From: Medicago truncatula
Taxonomy: Eukaryota > Streptophyta > Magnoliopsida > Fabales > Fabaceae
Assembly (NCBI RefSeq): GCF_003473485.1
Contig: NC_053042.1
Location: 52,167,762-52,231,761 of the forward strand
DNA length: 64,000 nt
Direction: 5' to 3'
The notes under the pieces are model-generated. The model saw nothing but the letters and a program-made list of their open reading frames with translations, made no database searches and was not told where the DNA came from. Shown here one piece after another: positions 1 through 12,370 of the stretch (its first letter is position 1; every line of letters starts with the position of its first letter). The translations under genes and the position numbers were made by a program.

Positions 1-14
1 TAGAGGCTCTTCAG

Positions 15-251
15 TTGTTGACTCGAAGAAATGAGTTAGAGTTTCATGAATACAGTTCGTTACTGCTAAGGATTACCAGTTTGATCGACTATGCTCCAGA
101 TTTGGTCTTACATCATATATTTCGAGAAGCTAATCTTAGTGCTGATTGGTTGGCAAAATACGGAAACTCTTCCACTATGGGTGTCACGACATGGTCCTCT
201 CCGCCTTCTGAGCTCCTAGATCAGCTGTCTAGGGATTCTTTGGGCACTTAG
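15..251 (+). pseudogene. RNase H-like domain remnant of a LINE-type element
   Basis: An open frame of 78 codons reads like the C-terminal end of the plant RNase H-like (RVT_3) domain carried by LINE-type retroelements and their derivatives: a hydrophobic helix, the segment HHIFREANLSADWLAKYG with the typical 'R-E-x-N-x-x-A-D-x-L-A' signature, then a divergent tail ending in a stop. The N-terminal catalytic part (first Asp, Glu) is not in the window, so this is a fragment running in from the left edge. It could be the last exon of a host RNase H-like gene, but these are usually dead retroelement pieces. The family match is from recognised motifs only. Confidence 0.65.
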
Positions 252-560
252 TTTGTCTTTTGTTCTTTTCCTTTTGATTTTTTCAATTCACCAAAAAAAA
301 AATCAATAGAATTAAAAATTCAAAGAAATTACGAGCCCATTTTTATATTAGATCGGATACTAAATTTTTAGACTAATTCTTAAAAAAAAAAACATTAGGC
401 TAATCGATTTTTAGACCTAATACCAAATTTTTAAAAGGGGTGCATATAAGAAGTTGAAAGGTAAACCTTATCAATTTTTATAAAATATTATATTATCTAT
501 ATTTGAAGGCCTTTAATAGATAAACCTAATACAATTCAGCCGATCCTTTGCTCATTGTTT

Positions 561-936
561 GACCAAACCCTAAAATGTAGAGATACAACAATTTACGGTT
601 AAAAGTTCATTTCTTTCACTCACGCTCTCAACTGTCGACCATCTTCTTGTCTGCAATCCGATAACTAATCAACTTTTATCTAACTAGACCAAACCCTAAA
701 AATTAGAGATACAATATTTTACCTTAGAAGTTCCTTTCTTTCACTCACGCTACCAACTGTCGACCATCTTCTTGTCTGCAATCCGATAACTAATCAACTT
801 TTATCTAATTAGACCAAACCCTAAAAATTAGAGATACAATAATTTACGGTTAGAAGTTCCTTTCTTTCACTCACGCTACCAACTCGTCCGTCTTCCTATC
901 TGCAATCCGGTAACTAATCAACTTCCACCTAATTTA
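561..936. repeat. Three tandem copies of a ~126-bp unit
   Basis: A unit starting GACCAAACCCTAAAA begins at 561, 687 and 812, so the period is 125-126 bp. Copies 2 and 3 are the most alike; copy 3 diverges towards its end. Each copy has an AAACCCTAA motif (a plant telo-box) about 6 bases in, followed by a C/T-rich stretch. No coding potential is seen. From 252 to 560 I see only AT-rich sequence. Confidence 0.85.
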
Positions 937-1795
937 AGAATTATATCTCTTAGTTCTTTTATTTTTATTTTTAACACTGTTATTTTTTTTTTTTGACAAG
1001 AACACCGTTATTGTTCGTTCGTTTTTTTTTTTTTTTTGAGGGACTTATTGTTCGTTCTTGTCTGTTTTTATATTTTGTCATGCATCCTTTTAAATTTTTT
1101 TTTTTCTCTTTTTGTTTTTGTTGCGATGTTTTTATTTTTTTTTATTTTTTTGCTGTAATGTTTAGTATAAGTAGAAATCACAGCTAAATCGTAGCTGAAT
1201 TGCAACATCGCTCAATGTTATTTTTTTCGCCATCTTTAATTCAATCATCATTGGCCATATATGTGGGTGGGTATATCAATAAAAACGTTATTTTGTTGTA
1301 AAAAATCGAAAATTTATTATCACACATAAACGAAAGTTTTTAATTTTTTTTTTTTTGTGGTGCAATGATAATTTTATTCACGTAAAATGTTTCTGTGTAT
1401 TTTTTTTATTGGATTTAATTGATGGATATTGAAAGTGTAAAAAGTTACCAATCATAATCGTGTTGGATCATTAAGTATTGATCTTAAAAATCATACAAAC
1501 TATGGTTTGTGATTGGTCTATTTTTTTATTTTTTCCGCGTTGAAATTGCCTGCCACCATATGCATTGATTCACTTCCATAATTTGTAACTTCGCAATTAT
1601 CATCGCAAGCAAGAGGATGTTGGGACGTATGAAAACATGTAACCAAATGAATACTATTTAGAGTTAAATATACGTTTTATTTAGATCACAAAGTTAATTT
1701 TTTCTATATTACTTTCACTATTAATGTCTGAGCTATGTGATTAATCTCAAAGCTGAAATTTTGTTAGACACTATATCATCATCATTCTTCTGAAA
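937..1795. other. AT-rich intergenic stretch, upstream of the 1796 gene
   Basis: Long T runs (985-995, 1023-1037, 1098-1106, 1346-1356) and AT-rich sequence. The short open frames are low-complexity Phe-rich translations of T runs and are not genes. Nothing else recognisable; the promoter of the gene at 1796 would lie here. Confidence 0.5.
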
Positions 1796-4265
1796 ATGGG
1801 AAAAGCCCAAGTTGCTGCAAATTCTAAGATGGAGAAGAGTTGCAAGAAGACTACTTCTCCAGACAATGTATGTATCTTTTATATTTCTCTTCTTACTCTT
1901 CCTCTACTTATTTCGTTTCTCAGTTGTGTTTATTTGCATTGTTGGAATTTTTGTGTTGTAGAATTGAAGCTGTAGCCATCCTGCAAGTATGATAATAATA
2001 AGTAGGAGTTATTTAAAAAAAAGTATGAGTTATGTTTTCTCTAAACTTGATTAAAGGATCATGCATGCCACAATTTAACTTGAAAATTCAATCATAACAT
2101 AGGAAAAAAGGTATATTATTAGGCAAATTCTATGGTATACCCAATGAATTTGGGTGTATCGGTACACCAAGTCGTAAAATTAATAATAAATCAGTTGTTT
2201 TTTTGAAGAAAAATAATTATTTTCTATCATTGACAACTAAGATAATTAAATTTTATTTACCAAAAGTTTCGACGAAATAAAATTTAATTTTTAAGAATTT
2301 TTATTACTCATAACAATGAATATTGATTATTTTTATGACAAAATGTAATTTTTTTAATATAATCCTTATAAACAATGAAATGATGGTTTTTCTTATGAAA
2401 TGATGTTTTCTAAAATATAAATATTGACAAATACCTTTTTATTTCATTAAAGTGATCGTTAATTTATAAATTTTGTGCAACAAGAGTACCGGTACACTCA
2501 AAATTGTGGGTGTACCATAGAAGTTCCCATATTATTAAACCATGAAAGAATGTGTTGAAGTGATGAGTTTTATTTTAAATAAAAGAAGGAGAAGAGAAAT
2601 AAGAAAGACTTTGAATATTTTTTGGTCAACTAAAATTAAAGACTAACCCCTTAATGTAACTGAGATTTTTTTTTTTTTTTAAGGAATAGAATGAGTGAAT
2701 CTTGAAATTTTCATTTCGGATTTTAAGTTTTTCTCTTAACCCTCAAAAATTCTTTTAGCGTGAAACCAAAAAATGCAATGGGAGAAGAAAAAATCAATCA
2801 ATTAATAGACATTTATTATTTTGTGGTAATGAGTGTTGACTATAATAGAAAATGGAATTAAAGCCTACCATATCAATTAATCTAAGTCATTAATCAAAAT
2901 TGAAATTAAATATCAAGATTTGAAGTAAGTTATTACACTTACTCTTGGAGTCAAAATATCCCCCCTCATAACTTAATATACTAACCTGATAAATAATTTG
3001 GTACAAAATACTAAACATTAATCCCTATTTATAGCGACACGATAATCCTTTTATAGCTCATTGTTGAATCAATGGTGTCTGTAATTTTCTTTGGATCTTG
3101 TTCGCTACTAGATCTAGTGTGTACATGACATAATTAGACCATCACATTTTTACTTCTTAACCCATAGATTATCCATCGAAAGTACGATATTTATGGCTGC
3201 AGTTCAGCCTATATTATCAAACCCATAAATATCTCGTTTTTAATCGAGTCCTGGTAGCTTCTAAATAGATATTATATTCTACATTTTTGTAGTCTTGATT
3301 TGTTGGTACTATTGGTATGATTTGTCTGAAGCCAAGTATTTTGTATGATTTTGGTTCCCTAACAAATCAAAAATATAATTATTTTTCTATATGGCAAATA
3401 GGTTTTCAAATCTTATTTTTCTTTTTGTTCAAATCCTGTTTTAGTTTAATTGCAAGAGAGAGTCTGAAGGTTCTCCTCGGCGTTCAAAACGCTTAGCCGG
3501 AGAAAAACCTGAGCTGACCATCGATGTCACCTCTAAAAGAACTCTAGAATATACAATCAAAAAGACTAGAGCTGCCAATGCAAATTTGCAACAAACAGAA
3601 GCTACAAAAGATACACAATCAGAAGCTACACAATCCTTCGCTTCCCCTCACTCCTCGTCTGACTCATGCTTGGAATCAACAACTAATGAGACTGGCCAAG
3701 AAGTTATGTTGTTTGGGGTTGTCATAGGATTTAGCAGCAACAAAAAGCTTCCACATGGAGTGTCTGAGGTAATGCAAACTGAAAGAGCTCTCATGGTAAT
3801 ATCTGCATTTTCTCTCAAACTCCTTACTCTTTTTTCATATTTGTTGGTTGGTGTACCTTGTTTAAACTTAGTAACATTAAGATCTCTTTACTTGTAGTCT
3901 ACAATATCATAATGTAAAGGCTCATATACAAGTATTGTTTACAATGTTGGTCCCCAAACATATCAGAATACTTATTTTTCGATGAGGCAAATGAGTTTAC
4001 AAATCGTGTTTTCTTTTTGTTCAATGTAGGTATCATCTGCAAATGAAAAGCAGCATATCGAGAACACTACAAGCAACCAACGACCTTTTGTAGGTAAGTA
4101 GTCTTGTATGATTATATTAAGAATTGGATTAGCTGATAAATTGTTTTACAAGTTTTTCCAAAATACAAGGACGAGAAATATGATATTGCATCTAAAATCT
4201 ATTTCTTTCTTGTTATTGCAACCAAAGGCATGTATGATGAAAGCACCAAAGAATCACAGATGTAG
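1796..4265 (+). CDS. Small basic Ser/Thr-rich protein of unknown function (4-exon model, uncertain 3' end)
   Basis: Four exons join in phase with GT-AG borders: 1796-1867, 3445-3795, 4030-4093 and 4228-4265, giving 174 residues. The start lies in a run of Lys-rich codons (MGKAQVAANSKMEKSCKK). Exon 2 carries a basic patch, SPRRSKRLAGEKPEL (about residues 31-45), typical of nuclear or DNA-associated proteins, then a Gln/Thr/Ser-rich linker. I do not recognise the family. The last exon is doubtful. Just past the modelled stop, another frame reads APAPKRSSN, a TGA, then LASKKPVVVSNGRALKHA before TAA, which looks like a second copy of the RSxRLAxKKP patch interrupted by a stop. So the 3' end may be differently spliced, or the gene may be decaying. 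A 407-bp MITE sits in intron 1. Confidence 0.5.
2122..2528. mobile_element. Mutator-type MITE, 407 bp, with perfect 9-bp TSD
   Basis: Inverted ends GGCAAATTCTATGGTATACCC (left, one base truncated here by choice of boundary) and, on the other strand, GGGAACTTCTATGGTACACC (right). The direct repeat ATATTATTA flanks it exactly at 2113-2121 and 2529-2537, the 9-bp TSD length of Mutator-like elements. It is non-coding and sits in intron 1 of the gene at 1796. Confidence 0.85.
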
Positions 4266-4926
4266 CAGTGTCTTCTGAATTGATGGTTGCTCCTGCTCCA
4301 AAGCGGTCCTCAAACTGACTTGCTAGCAAGAAACCGGTTGTCGTGTCTAACGGAAGAGCACTCAAGCATGCATAAAAATCATGCATTGAGATATTTGGGA
4401 CTACATTGGTGGATTTTTATATACTTTATAGGCTAAACTGACGGACTTTATATAGTTTAAGGACTATTTAATATATTTTATAATGTAGGGATTAAATTGA
4501 AGAGTGATAGTTTAGAGATTAAATTGATGGTTTATTCTTGAATTATACAGTAATCTATAATGAATTCTTAAATTATGCAGTAATCTACGACGAATGATGA
4601 TGATATCTCGAGCAACTTCCCTCCTTCGGTTAGTATTGCTCGGCATTTGGTTCCTAATAATTTTCTAATCTTGGATTAATGGGTCCAATAACAAATAGTA
4701 ACAAACGACACTAATATTCACACCCAAAACAACACAAAAATTGCTTTAACAAAATGCTTCTCCATTAAATTACATCTTCCGAGACTAAATGACTCGTGGA
4801 GAATAATTATAGGAAACAAGAAAATATACCAATACCATGATCCGGCAGACTATGTCCAATAACAAATTGTAAAAAAGTTATGCATGTCACTTAAAACTTT
4901 ATTGGAAAATTGGAAGACAAAAAAGA
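4266..4926. other. Intergenic region between convergent genes
   Basis: Contains coding-like remnants of the upstream gene's second basic motif up to about 4374, then AT-rich sequence and the 3' flank of the minus-strand GH95 gene. No other feature seen. Confidence 0.5.
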
Positions 4927-7900
4927 TTAAAGATTCACCTCATTAAGGGGGTATGTTTTAATACACCTCAACCAATTATTATACGAGTAAACTTTGCCTG
5001 GTGATAAATTTGTCACGACCATGCTCCCTTTATAATGTAGTCTCATTTTGGAATTCTGGTTTTGACACCAAAGGCCAACTTCATGCAAATTTCCTTCTTT
5101 CCAACAGATGTTGACCGTAACACCGCCACGCGCTTTTAATCCTTTCACACAACCATTTGCCCATTTATCACGAGGTAATGCAGGAAGTAAGTAGAGGTCC
5201 TTTGTTGTGCTCTGAACAAGCATTTCTGCAATTGCAGATGAAAAACTGACACCAAACAATGATGATTTTCTCAGCGAAACTAATTCAAAATTATGAGCAC
5301 AATTGCCTAGTTTCATCACATGCAAGATATCTAAGTGAACATATTTCAGCTCAAGTTTTCATACGATGAAAGTGAAACCAACAAGATACACAAACAATAC
5401 CGTTAAAGATGAGACTTACCCAAAGTTTGCATCAATTTGGAAAGGAGGATGTGCTGTGAACAGGTTACTATAAAGTCCTCCTTCGAAATCTTTTTCACGC
5501 TCAGGGTCCACCAATATAATCAAATGTTTTATCATGCGATACGCATGCTCACTGTTATGGAGATGAGCCCACAATGCAGCTTTCCAAGTTGTTGACCACC
5601 CAGGACCTTCGTCTCCTGTAACACAATGCAAGAATGAAGATTACTGTTGAATTAATTTCCAGTACTAAAGCTGAAAAATACAGCCTTATCTCATTCTGGC
5701 ATACAAGGTTGTACATGACCATGGTAATACTTAATTTGAGAATGCAATATAATTGTTGTGATAATCTTCTACATTACCAGAGGTATTCACACATACAATA
5801 ACTTAATATTTTCCCTAAAAAAAAAAAATTAACTATTCAAAACCAACATATATAGTTCCATTACGCTACAAAATATATAACTAAAATAACTATTTTGTCG
5901 TGAAAAAAACAAGTTCAGTATTTAAAGCTCGCGTAAAATACCTCTTTTAATTAGACTATAATCCACAGCTTTACAGAGATCTGGAGTTTTCTCAAGATTT
6001 ATTGTGTGCCCCGGAAACAAACCAAACAGATGTGAAACATGCCGATGATGTACATCTGGGTCCTGGAAATCTTCAGCCTGTCAAATAAATAAGGTGTTAA
6101 ATTCAACATGGAATTCCTATTCTATTCTACCGTCCAAACAATTTCATTGAAAATGAACAAGATATTATATGACATAAGTTGGACAAATTGACACTTGAGA
6201 GATGAAGAGAAGGAAAGCAAATATTGAATATGATTGCATACCCATTCCATAATGGACCCATCCCTAGCAATTTTTGTAGGAGGAAGCTTGGACTGAGACT
6301 CAATTACTCTTTTGATAATAGCATCATCATGTTTTCCCAAAACCTGTTTTTGACAAACTCAGTGACCAAGATAAAAATAGATAACTAGAAACCGGTATCT
6401 AGTATTGGTTTGAGAACTAAGATCAGTTCACCTCAGCAGCAGAAACGACTATAGAGAAAACTTCTTTTATGATTGAAATGTCCATGGTTGATGAGTAGCT
6501 CACACTAGCTTGCTTTTGATCTGGTGCAATGAACATGTGCTCTGGTGAAGTTGATGGGTTAGTTTCCAATAATCCACCAGGGCCTTTGATCAACCAATCC
6601 AACAAAAATAATGTACATCCTTCCAGCAAAGGATATGCTTTACTTTTAAGAAATTCCTATAATAAAAGAAAAATCAACTATCACTTCACTGAGCCAATAA
6701 CCGGTATTTGGTGTGTGAGTAATAGCACAAAGCATAGAGCAAATCTAATTTATGAGTACATTACTATTATTTGCAAATAAAATAATGCATATAGTATTTT
6801 TTTTTGAAAGAATAATGCATATAGTATGTATCATCATAATATATTAGAATTTTCATCCCTCAACAGGTTGTATGCCTTAACTGTTGCATATGTATATAAT
6901 CTTGAAGGTTTGTTGATAACAGCAGTAAATAAGTTGACCATTATACTCATAAAATGAAACATGAAGTTAATTATACTATTAATAATCATAGCTAAACAAG
7001 GTATTTGTTGGACTAATACCAGTTTGACATCTCATTTTGTAAGTTAAACATAATAACCAAAAATTGCTCAAAGGGGGTTATATTTCCATCATCTCTAGTA
7101 CAACTTATAGCAATGCCATGGAAATTGAAGGTTAATTTGGCATGTATGGAATATTTAGCTCTTCGAGGTAAACTTGATAGATCCTCCTTTAGCAATAAAG
7201 TTGTTTCTACAAGATTAATTTTGAGACAATCATATAAGGCTCGGATAGTTTATTAAAAAACTTGAACTTACCTTGTCCATTGTATAACTGTAATGCTCCC
7301 ATAGATGGGTACAAAGCCAAGCTCCACCCATCGGCCATAAAGCCCAAACAGCCTCACCTCGATCTGGCGATGTTTTAGCCCATAAGTCAGAAACTTGATG
7401 TGCAACCCAACCATTTGCTTCATAGTTCACCTGCATGCCAGATCAAATGAAATTATGTATAGAATATATAAGAGTTACAACATGGTGGTACAAAGTTATG
7501 ATAGGTACTGACAGATATGAATAACTAATGGGTGGAATATAGTAATAATATTGGTAATATAATTCACACTGCTCCAGGGATAACTTCCTGCAGAGTTGGT
7601 TTCATGAAGCAGAGAGAAATACAAACTGCTGTATCCTAATAAATAATTGATGGAAACTAACACAACCTCTGGGAATTACTCTGCCAACCTACCCCAAACA
7701 TAAACTACCCAATTGCAGTTCCATTCCTATCATTATTCTGTTTGAAACACACACAATTACACTAAATTGGGAATAATTACTTGGGCTTGCGCCTCACATA
7801 CACTTGATTAATAAGAGGTTTACTAACAAGTTACTGATATCTGACAAGCATAATTATAAATGATCCTTTTCTTACATAGAATGTCAAAACTTATAGGAAA

Positions 7901-10343
7901 GAGTAAACAAGCAAAATACCTTTGCAGTTTTACTACCGGCGACAGACAAAGAGGAAATATAATCAAATAATGGCTCTTGACACTCATGTAGGTTGCAAGA
8001 AAGAGATGGCCAATAATTCATTTGAAGATTTATGTTCAAGTGCTGAGCCCCACTGGAAGACAAAAAAAAAGAGATTACAAAATCTCACAAATTCTTTAAG
8101 AAATTACTTCTAGGTCTTTATTCCATACTCCTTATCCATATAGAAACTTTAATCCTTATGATCTAGAAACTGTTGAATCAAATTTCTTTACTTTGTTTTT
8201 ACATATTTATTCATTGCTAGAGAAAGGATGAAAAGAGAAGGGAAAACATACTCCCATGCAGGTGCAACTTTATTGTTCCATATACCCTGTAGGTTTGCCA
8301 CCTGAGTTCCAGGACGTGAACAAGCAATTAGCAGATATCGACCATATTGAAACAAAAGTTCCACAAAGGAAGGATCTTCATCATTTTGAAACGAATTGAC
8401 TCTCGATGAAGTTGGAACAGCAGAATCACCTCCCAATTGAGAGATGTTAGTTTGACCAGAAACCAATTTTTCATCCAAAATAGGTTTTCCTAAAACCGTC
8501 TTGGAACTTTTAGAGAGTTGCAATGAGACCCGATGAAATAGATTCTGATAGTCATCCAAGTGACGTGCGTAAATATCATCATATGAAAAGCTTTTTGCAG
8601 ATTTCATTTTACTCAAGGACTCAGTAGTAGGATCCTTCTTTGAGTCTTCAGGATTAGTAAATGGACCATCAAAGGACGAGGAAGCTGTCAGAAGCAAAAT
8701 AGCCCAATCTGAACCTTCAACTCTAAACTTCTTGTCGTCTAAAACATGTATAACACCTTTGTCATTACTAATCTGCATATCAAGAACTGCACAAAACTGA
8801 ATTCCTTTTTGTTCACCACTTGAATTCATTTGTGGCGCGATCCTTTTGCCAGGACAACTTCCTTCCATTATTATCTGATTTTGGCCGCTTACCCGCGAAT
8901 TGTGATGTAACTCGCTATCCAAAGATACTGTAAATGATAATGAACCCGACTTGCTTGTGGAAAACTTTGTCGCTAGCACTTGGTCCGGTTTAGAAGCAAA
9001 ATGCTCTCTGGTAAATTCTATATCACCTACATTGTACTTTATTTTTGCTGTAGCACTATCCAAATCGAGCTCCTTGTGATAAGATTCTTCCGAATATTTA
9101 ATATGAGAATCGTCGAACTCTAATTTAATATCGCCAAGAAGTTGGTATACCTTCATAGAAAAAGAAAGAAGTAGTTATGACTATACAAGGTTCCTTAACT
9201 CATGCACCAACACATTTTAAGGAGTGGAATGGGGCGAGGGAGTAAAAAATCCATGAATGAGAACACTAGTAAACTGAAAGCATGTGATTTATATCATAGA
9301 AAATAGCTACTACTTGGATTCCTCTGTTTATATATCACGTTCCTTGGTTTTCAACCCCTAACATTATTAGTCTAATAAATTGAATAGTTGCTCATAAATT
9401 ACAGTAAGGGTTATATCAATTTATAGTGCGTTACATACTTCAGAAGGAGCTCCTGACAATTTGACAGCAGCTGTTGTAGCTTCAGGATATTTTTTGTCAT
9501 CAACAAGTTTTCGGACTTCAGCCAGCACTTCAGGAGCATTTTTGTCGGTGTAGTTGCCAGGTATCCCAGTCCATAGCGTGTCGTCTATGAAAAACAATTG
9601 AATCCTCGTGTTAGTATGTTTTAAATGAGAAAGACTGATAGACATATCTAATTGTTTGGCTATGGGAAATGCAGCATGAACTTGCCTCTGATATGATTAT
9701 AAATATAAATTTGCAAGTAGAAATGCCTATAGTACTATGATCCCCTTTATGCAAAAGTTGAACTTGCAGTACACAAAAAAGATCCTAAACGAACTACAAA
9801 ATGATTGATGTTAAATTTAGTACAGAACAGTCTTCCCTTCAAATCGGAAGTATCTACAAGTGATGTGTCTCTCAGTTATTGTCCGAAATAACAATTGACA
9901 GAGTCGAAAAGAAAATCAAGCAATACCACAGTCTACAACCTCTGCTGCTCTTGTTAATTAAAGTTTCTAGCAACAAATGGCAACAAGAAGGAACCTTCTA
10001 ATCGATCGTTAAATTGTTTACTACCATGAAGTATGACATTGATTTCACATTTGGATAAAAATAAAGAGAAAATCTGAAAGATTGGAACGGAAAACAAAAA
10101 AAAAAATGAAAGGTTGACTGATTTACCATTGAGCTGGAGAAGTTCAGTTTGAACACCACCCCAAACCATGGCACCAAGACGACCATTTCCAATGGGGATA
10201 GCATCAGTCCAATACTTTGCAGGCGCAGAAAAAGTAAGTTTCAAGGGTCTTGAAGGTTCATTATCAGCAGCATTTGGTGAACTTGGGTTCCATAAGTCTT
10301 TCTGTGAGGGGCTGCGTACCAGAACCCAATCTCCATCTTCCAT
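4927..10343 (-). CDS. FUC95A: Alpha-L-fucosidase 2-like, glycoside hydrolase family 95
   Basis: Ten exons join in phase with GT-AG borders: 10343-10127, 9584-9439, 9150-8252, 8052-7920, 7430-7272, 6656-6432, 6343-6242, 6077-5942, 5615-5420 and 5245-4927. The product is 843 residues, as I recall for Arabidopsis AXY8/FUC95A, which removes alpha-1,2-fucose from xyloglucan in the cell wall. Landmarks: the N-terminal [22 protein letters not shown] near 410, [11 protein letters not shown] with Asn427 and Asn429, TNPSTSPEH with Glu557, and FQIDANFG with Asp734. By motif these four correspond to the catalytic Asn, Asn, Glu and Asp of bifidobacterial GH95. No stop or frameshift interrupts the model. 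The start MEDGDW has no obvious signal peptide, although the family is reported to act in the apoplast. A 5' partial tandem copy lies upstream at 12371-16440. Confidence 0.93.
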
Positions 10344-10579
10344 TGTTGAGAAAAGAGAGTGAGATGAATTTGGAAGAATGAATGAAAGAGTCGGTGAAAG
10401 TGAAGTGAACAAAGTAACGTGATAGTTGTGTACTAGTTTGTAGAAGTAGGTGGTTTTAGCTTGAATGGGAGACACAAAAACATTTTTGTTGTAACTATTT
10501 ATGTTTTGAGGGCCCCACATCGTCCTCATTTACCTCACGGAACAATTAAGAAAAAGAGGTATTTATATATTTTAATTTT

Positions 10580-10920
10580 GAGTTATGATACATAGACACT
10601 GGCAATACACCCTGGACATCCACACAAAAATCTGACATGTGGTCACGTGGATCCCGCACAAGCACATTTTCTATTTTCTCACCTCTTCTCTCTTCCTAGT
10701 ATATAGGGTGTATAAAAGTTGGGTAATGATACATAAATCACCTTAGGTGGCATATACCACTTGTACATCCATATATAATTGTGACATCTGTCCATGTGGT
10801 CCCTACGCACACAAGAAACTCATCTTTTGTGTCTCTCAAACACTATCACATGGAAGTGGTACAATGTATGTATAGAGAAAATGGTGTTCATGAAACATTA
10901 TCTATAAAAGTTTATGAAAA
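10580..10920. mobile_element. Two adjacent related MITE copies
   Basis: Two neighbouring units share 'tgatacat..', 'acatccacac/atat..' and 'tgacat.tgt..' blocks. The second (about 10725-10899) has inverted ends ATGATACATAAATCACC and, on the other strand, ATGTTTCATGAACACC, flanked by TA. The first (about 10580-10724) is similar at its left part only. A third relative is at 20141-20332. They lie just upstream of the fucosidase gene, in its probable promoter region. Confidence 0.6.
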
Positions 10921-12370
10921 TAAAGGGTATTTACGTAACATTTTCCTTTACTTTTATCTTATAAATCATCAATCATTCACGTGCAACACTGTCATTTTCA
11001 TTAAGGCCTCATTTTCAAGATACATTTTAATAATAAATTAACATGCATAAAAAGTGTTTCAGTTATGTCTTTTTTTTTTTTTGTTAACATCTCTCAAAGG
11101 ATAAAAATGACGATTTATCTTCTACTTGGCAGTAATAATCTTATGACAGAAAGTTTTGTAGACCAATATTCATTTGCCAGAATAACTTGAGATTTTTCTT
11201 TACTTTGCACACAAGCTGTTTGATAGAATGTCTACTTCATAGATCACTAAATTCTCACCAATATTGGTATGAACCTAGGAGTCAGGTTTGATTTATTGAT
11301 CGCGTGGCAAAATAACTAAGGTGTTTTATTCATGATTGATACTATACAATTTGTTAAGACTTTTACTCCTATATGATCAATGCATAATGAAATCTTTTCC
11401 AGATCTTTCAGGTATATGTCTTGAAACTTGAAAGTTAGAAGTGTTGGTGCCAATGAAGAGAAGCAATACCCAGACACCAAAACTATTGTGGAACCAACAA
11501 ATGGTTCATCTGGTAAGTAAATTATGTTTTAGTTCCAAAGAAAATAATGGAATGTTTGAATTAAGTATTTTTACATTAAAGTTGTAGTTTCTTGATTTCA
11601 CATTAACGTTGGATTCTTCTTAAAAGCATTTTTCATGCCAATTTTCATTATGTTAAATGATGGTATTCTTTGCTGAGTTGAAAGGTTAGTATTTCTGTAT
11701 ATAAGGATGGATGCTTATGTGATTGTGGAAAAGAGTACTTATACTATAGCTTTATAAGGGTCTCCGGCATACAATTGATTTTAACATGTTTGAGTATTCT
11801 TCGGTATAATTGATTTTGCATCCAGAATTGATTATAACTCGAAGTTAGAATTTGAAACTTTTGCCTTCCAAATTGATTCTTTTATTGAATATTGGAAACC
11901 TTTCAGATTATAGGAAAAGAAAGCATAATATATTGGAAAACAATTAGTTGCTCTCCAATATTTGTTTTTTCAGAAGAAGAAAAAAAGTTATTTCATATTA
12001 TTAAAATATAGTATCAAACATAGATAAACATAACCTTGAATATGACAACTTGTTATAGATATGACCACCATACTAGAGAACGACACCAAATTAGAACACA
12101 TCTTAATTATGATTTTGATACTATCCACTACCAACTTAAAATCAAATTAAAAAATTACATGATCCATTTCTGCGACCCACCCCAATTTCAACGCAAATAG
12201 GAGAGTTCAAGCATTTCCTTCATGAACCAGTAGGAGTGTCTGATGTGAGTTTGTCAATGCTTGAACAAGATGCCCTGAACCGTCCCTGGAGCACCTTCTA
12301 TCCCATGGCAAGGGTTATCAAACTTTGAGTTTTCTATTTTTGGATTGAAAAGGATGCGTAATTTAAAAAC
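10921..12370. other. Intergenic region with two exon-like pieces (+)
   Basis: Mostly AT-rich. Two short plus-strand pieces look codon-like. One, 11440-11512, reads VGANEEKQYPDTKTIVEP and ends at a good donor (TG|GTAAGT). The other, about 12205-12328, reads FKHFLHEPVGVSDVSLSMLE and onward to a TGA. I cannot assign either to a family or join them into a gene; they may be remnants. No other gene seen. Confidence 0.3.

Noticed and set aside
10168-10362. 64-codon plus-strand frame
   Set aside because: Antisense shadow of fucosidase exon 1; the same holds for 12692-12889.
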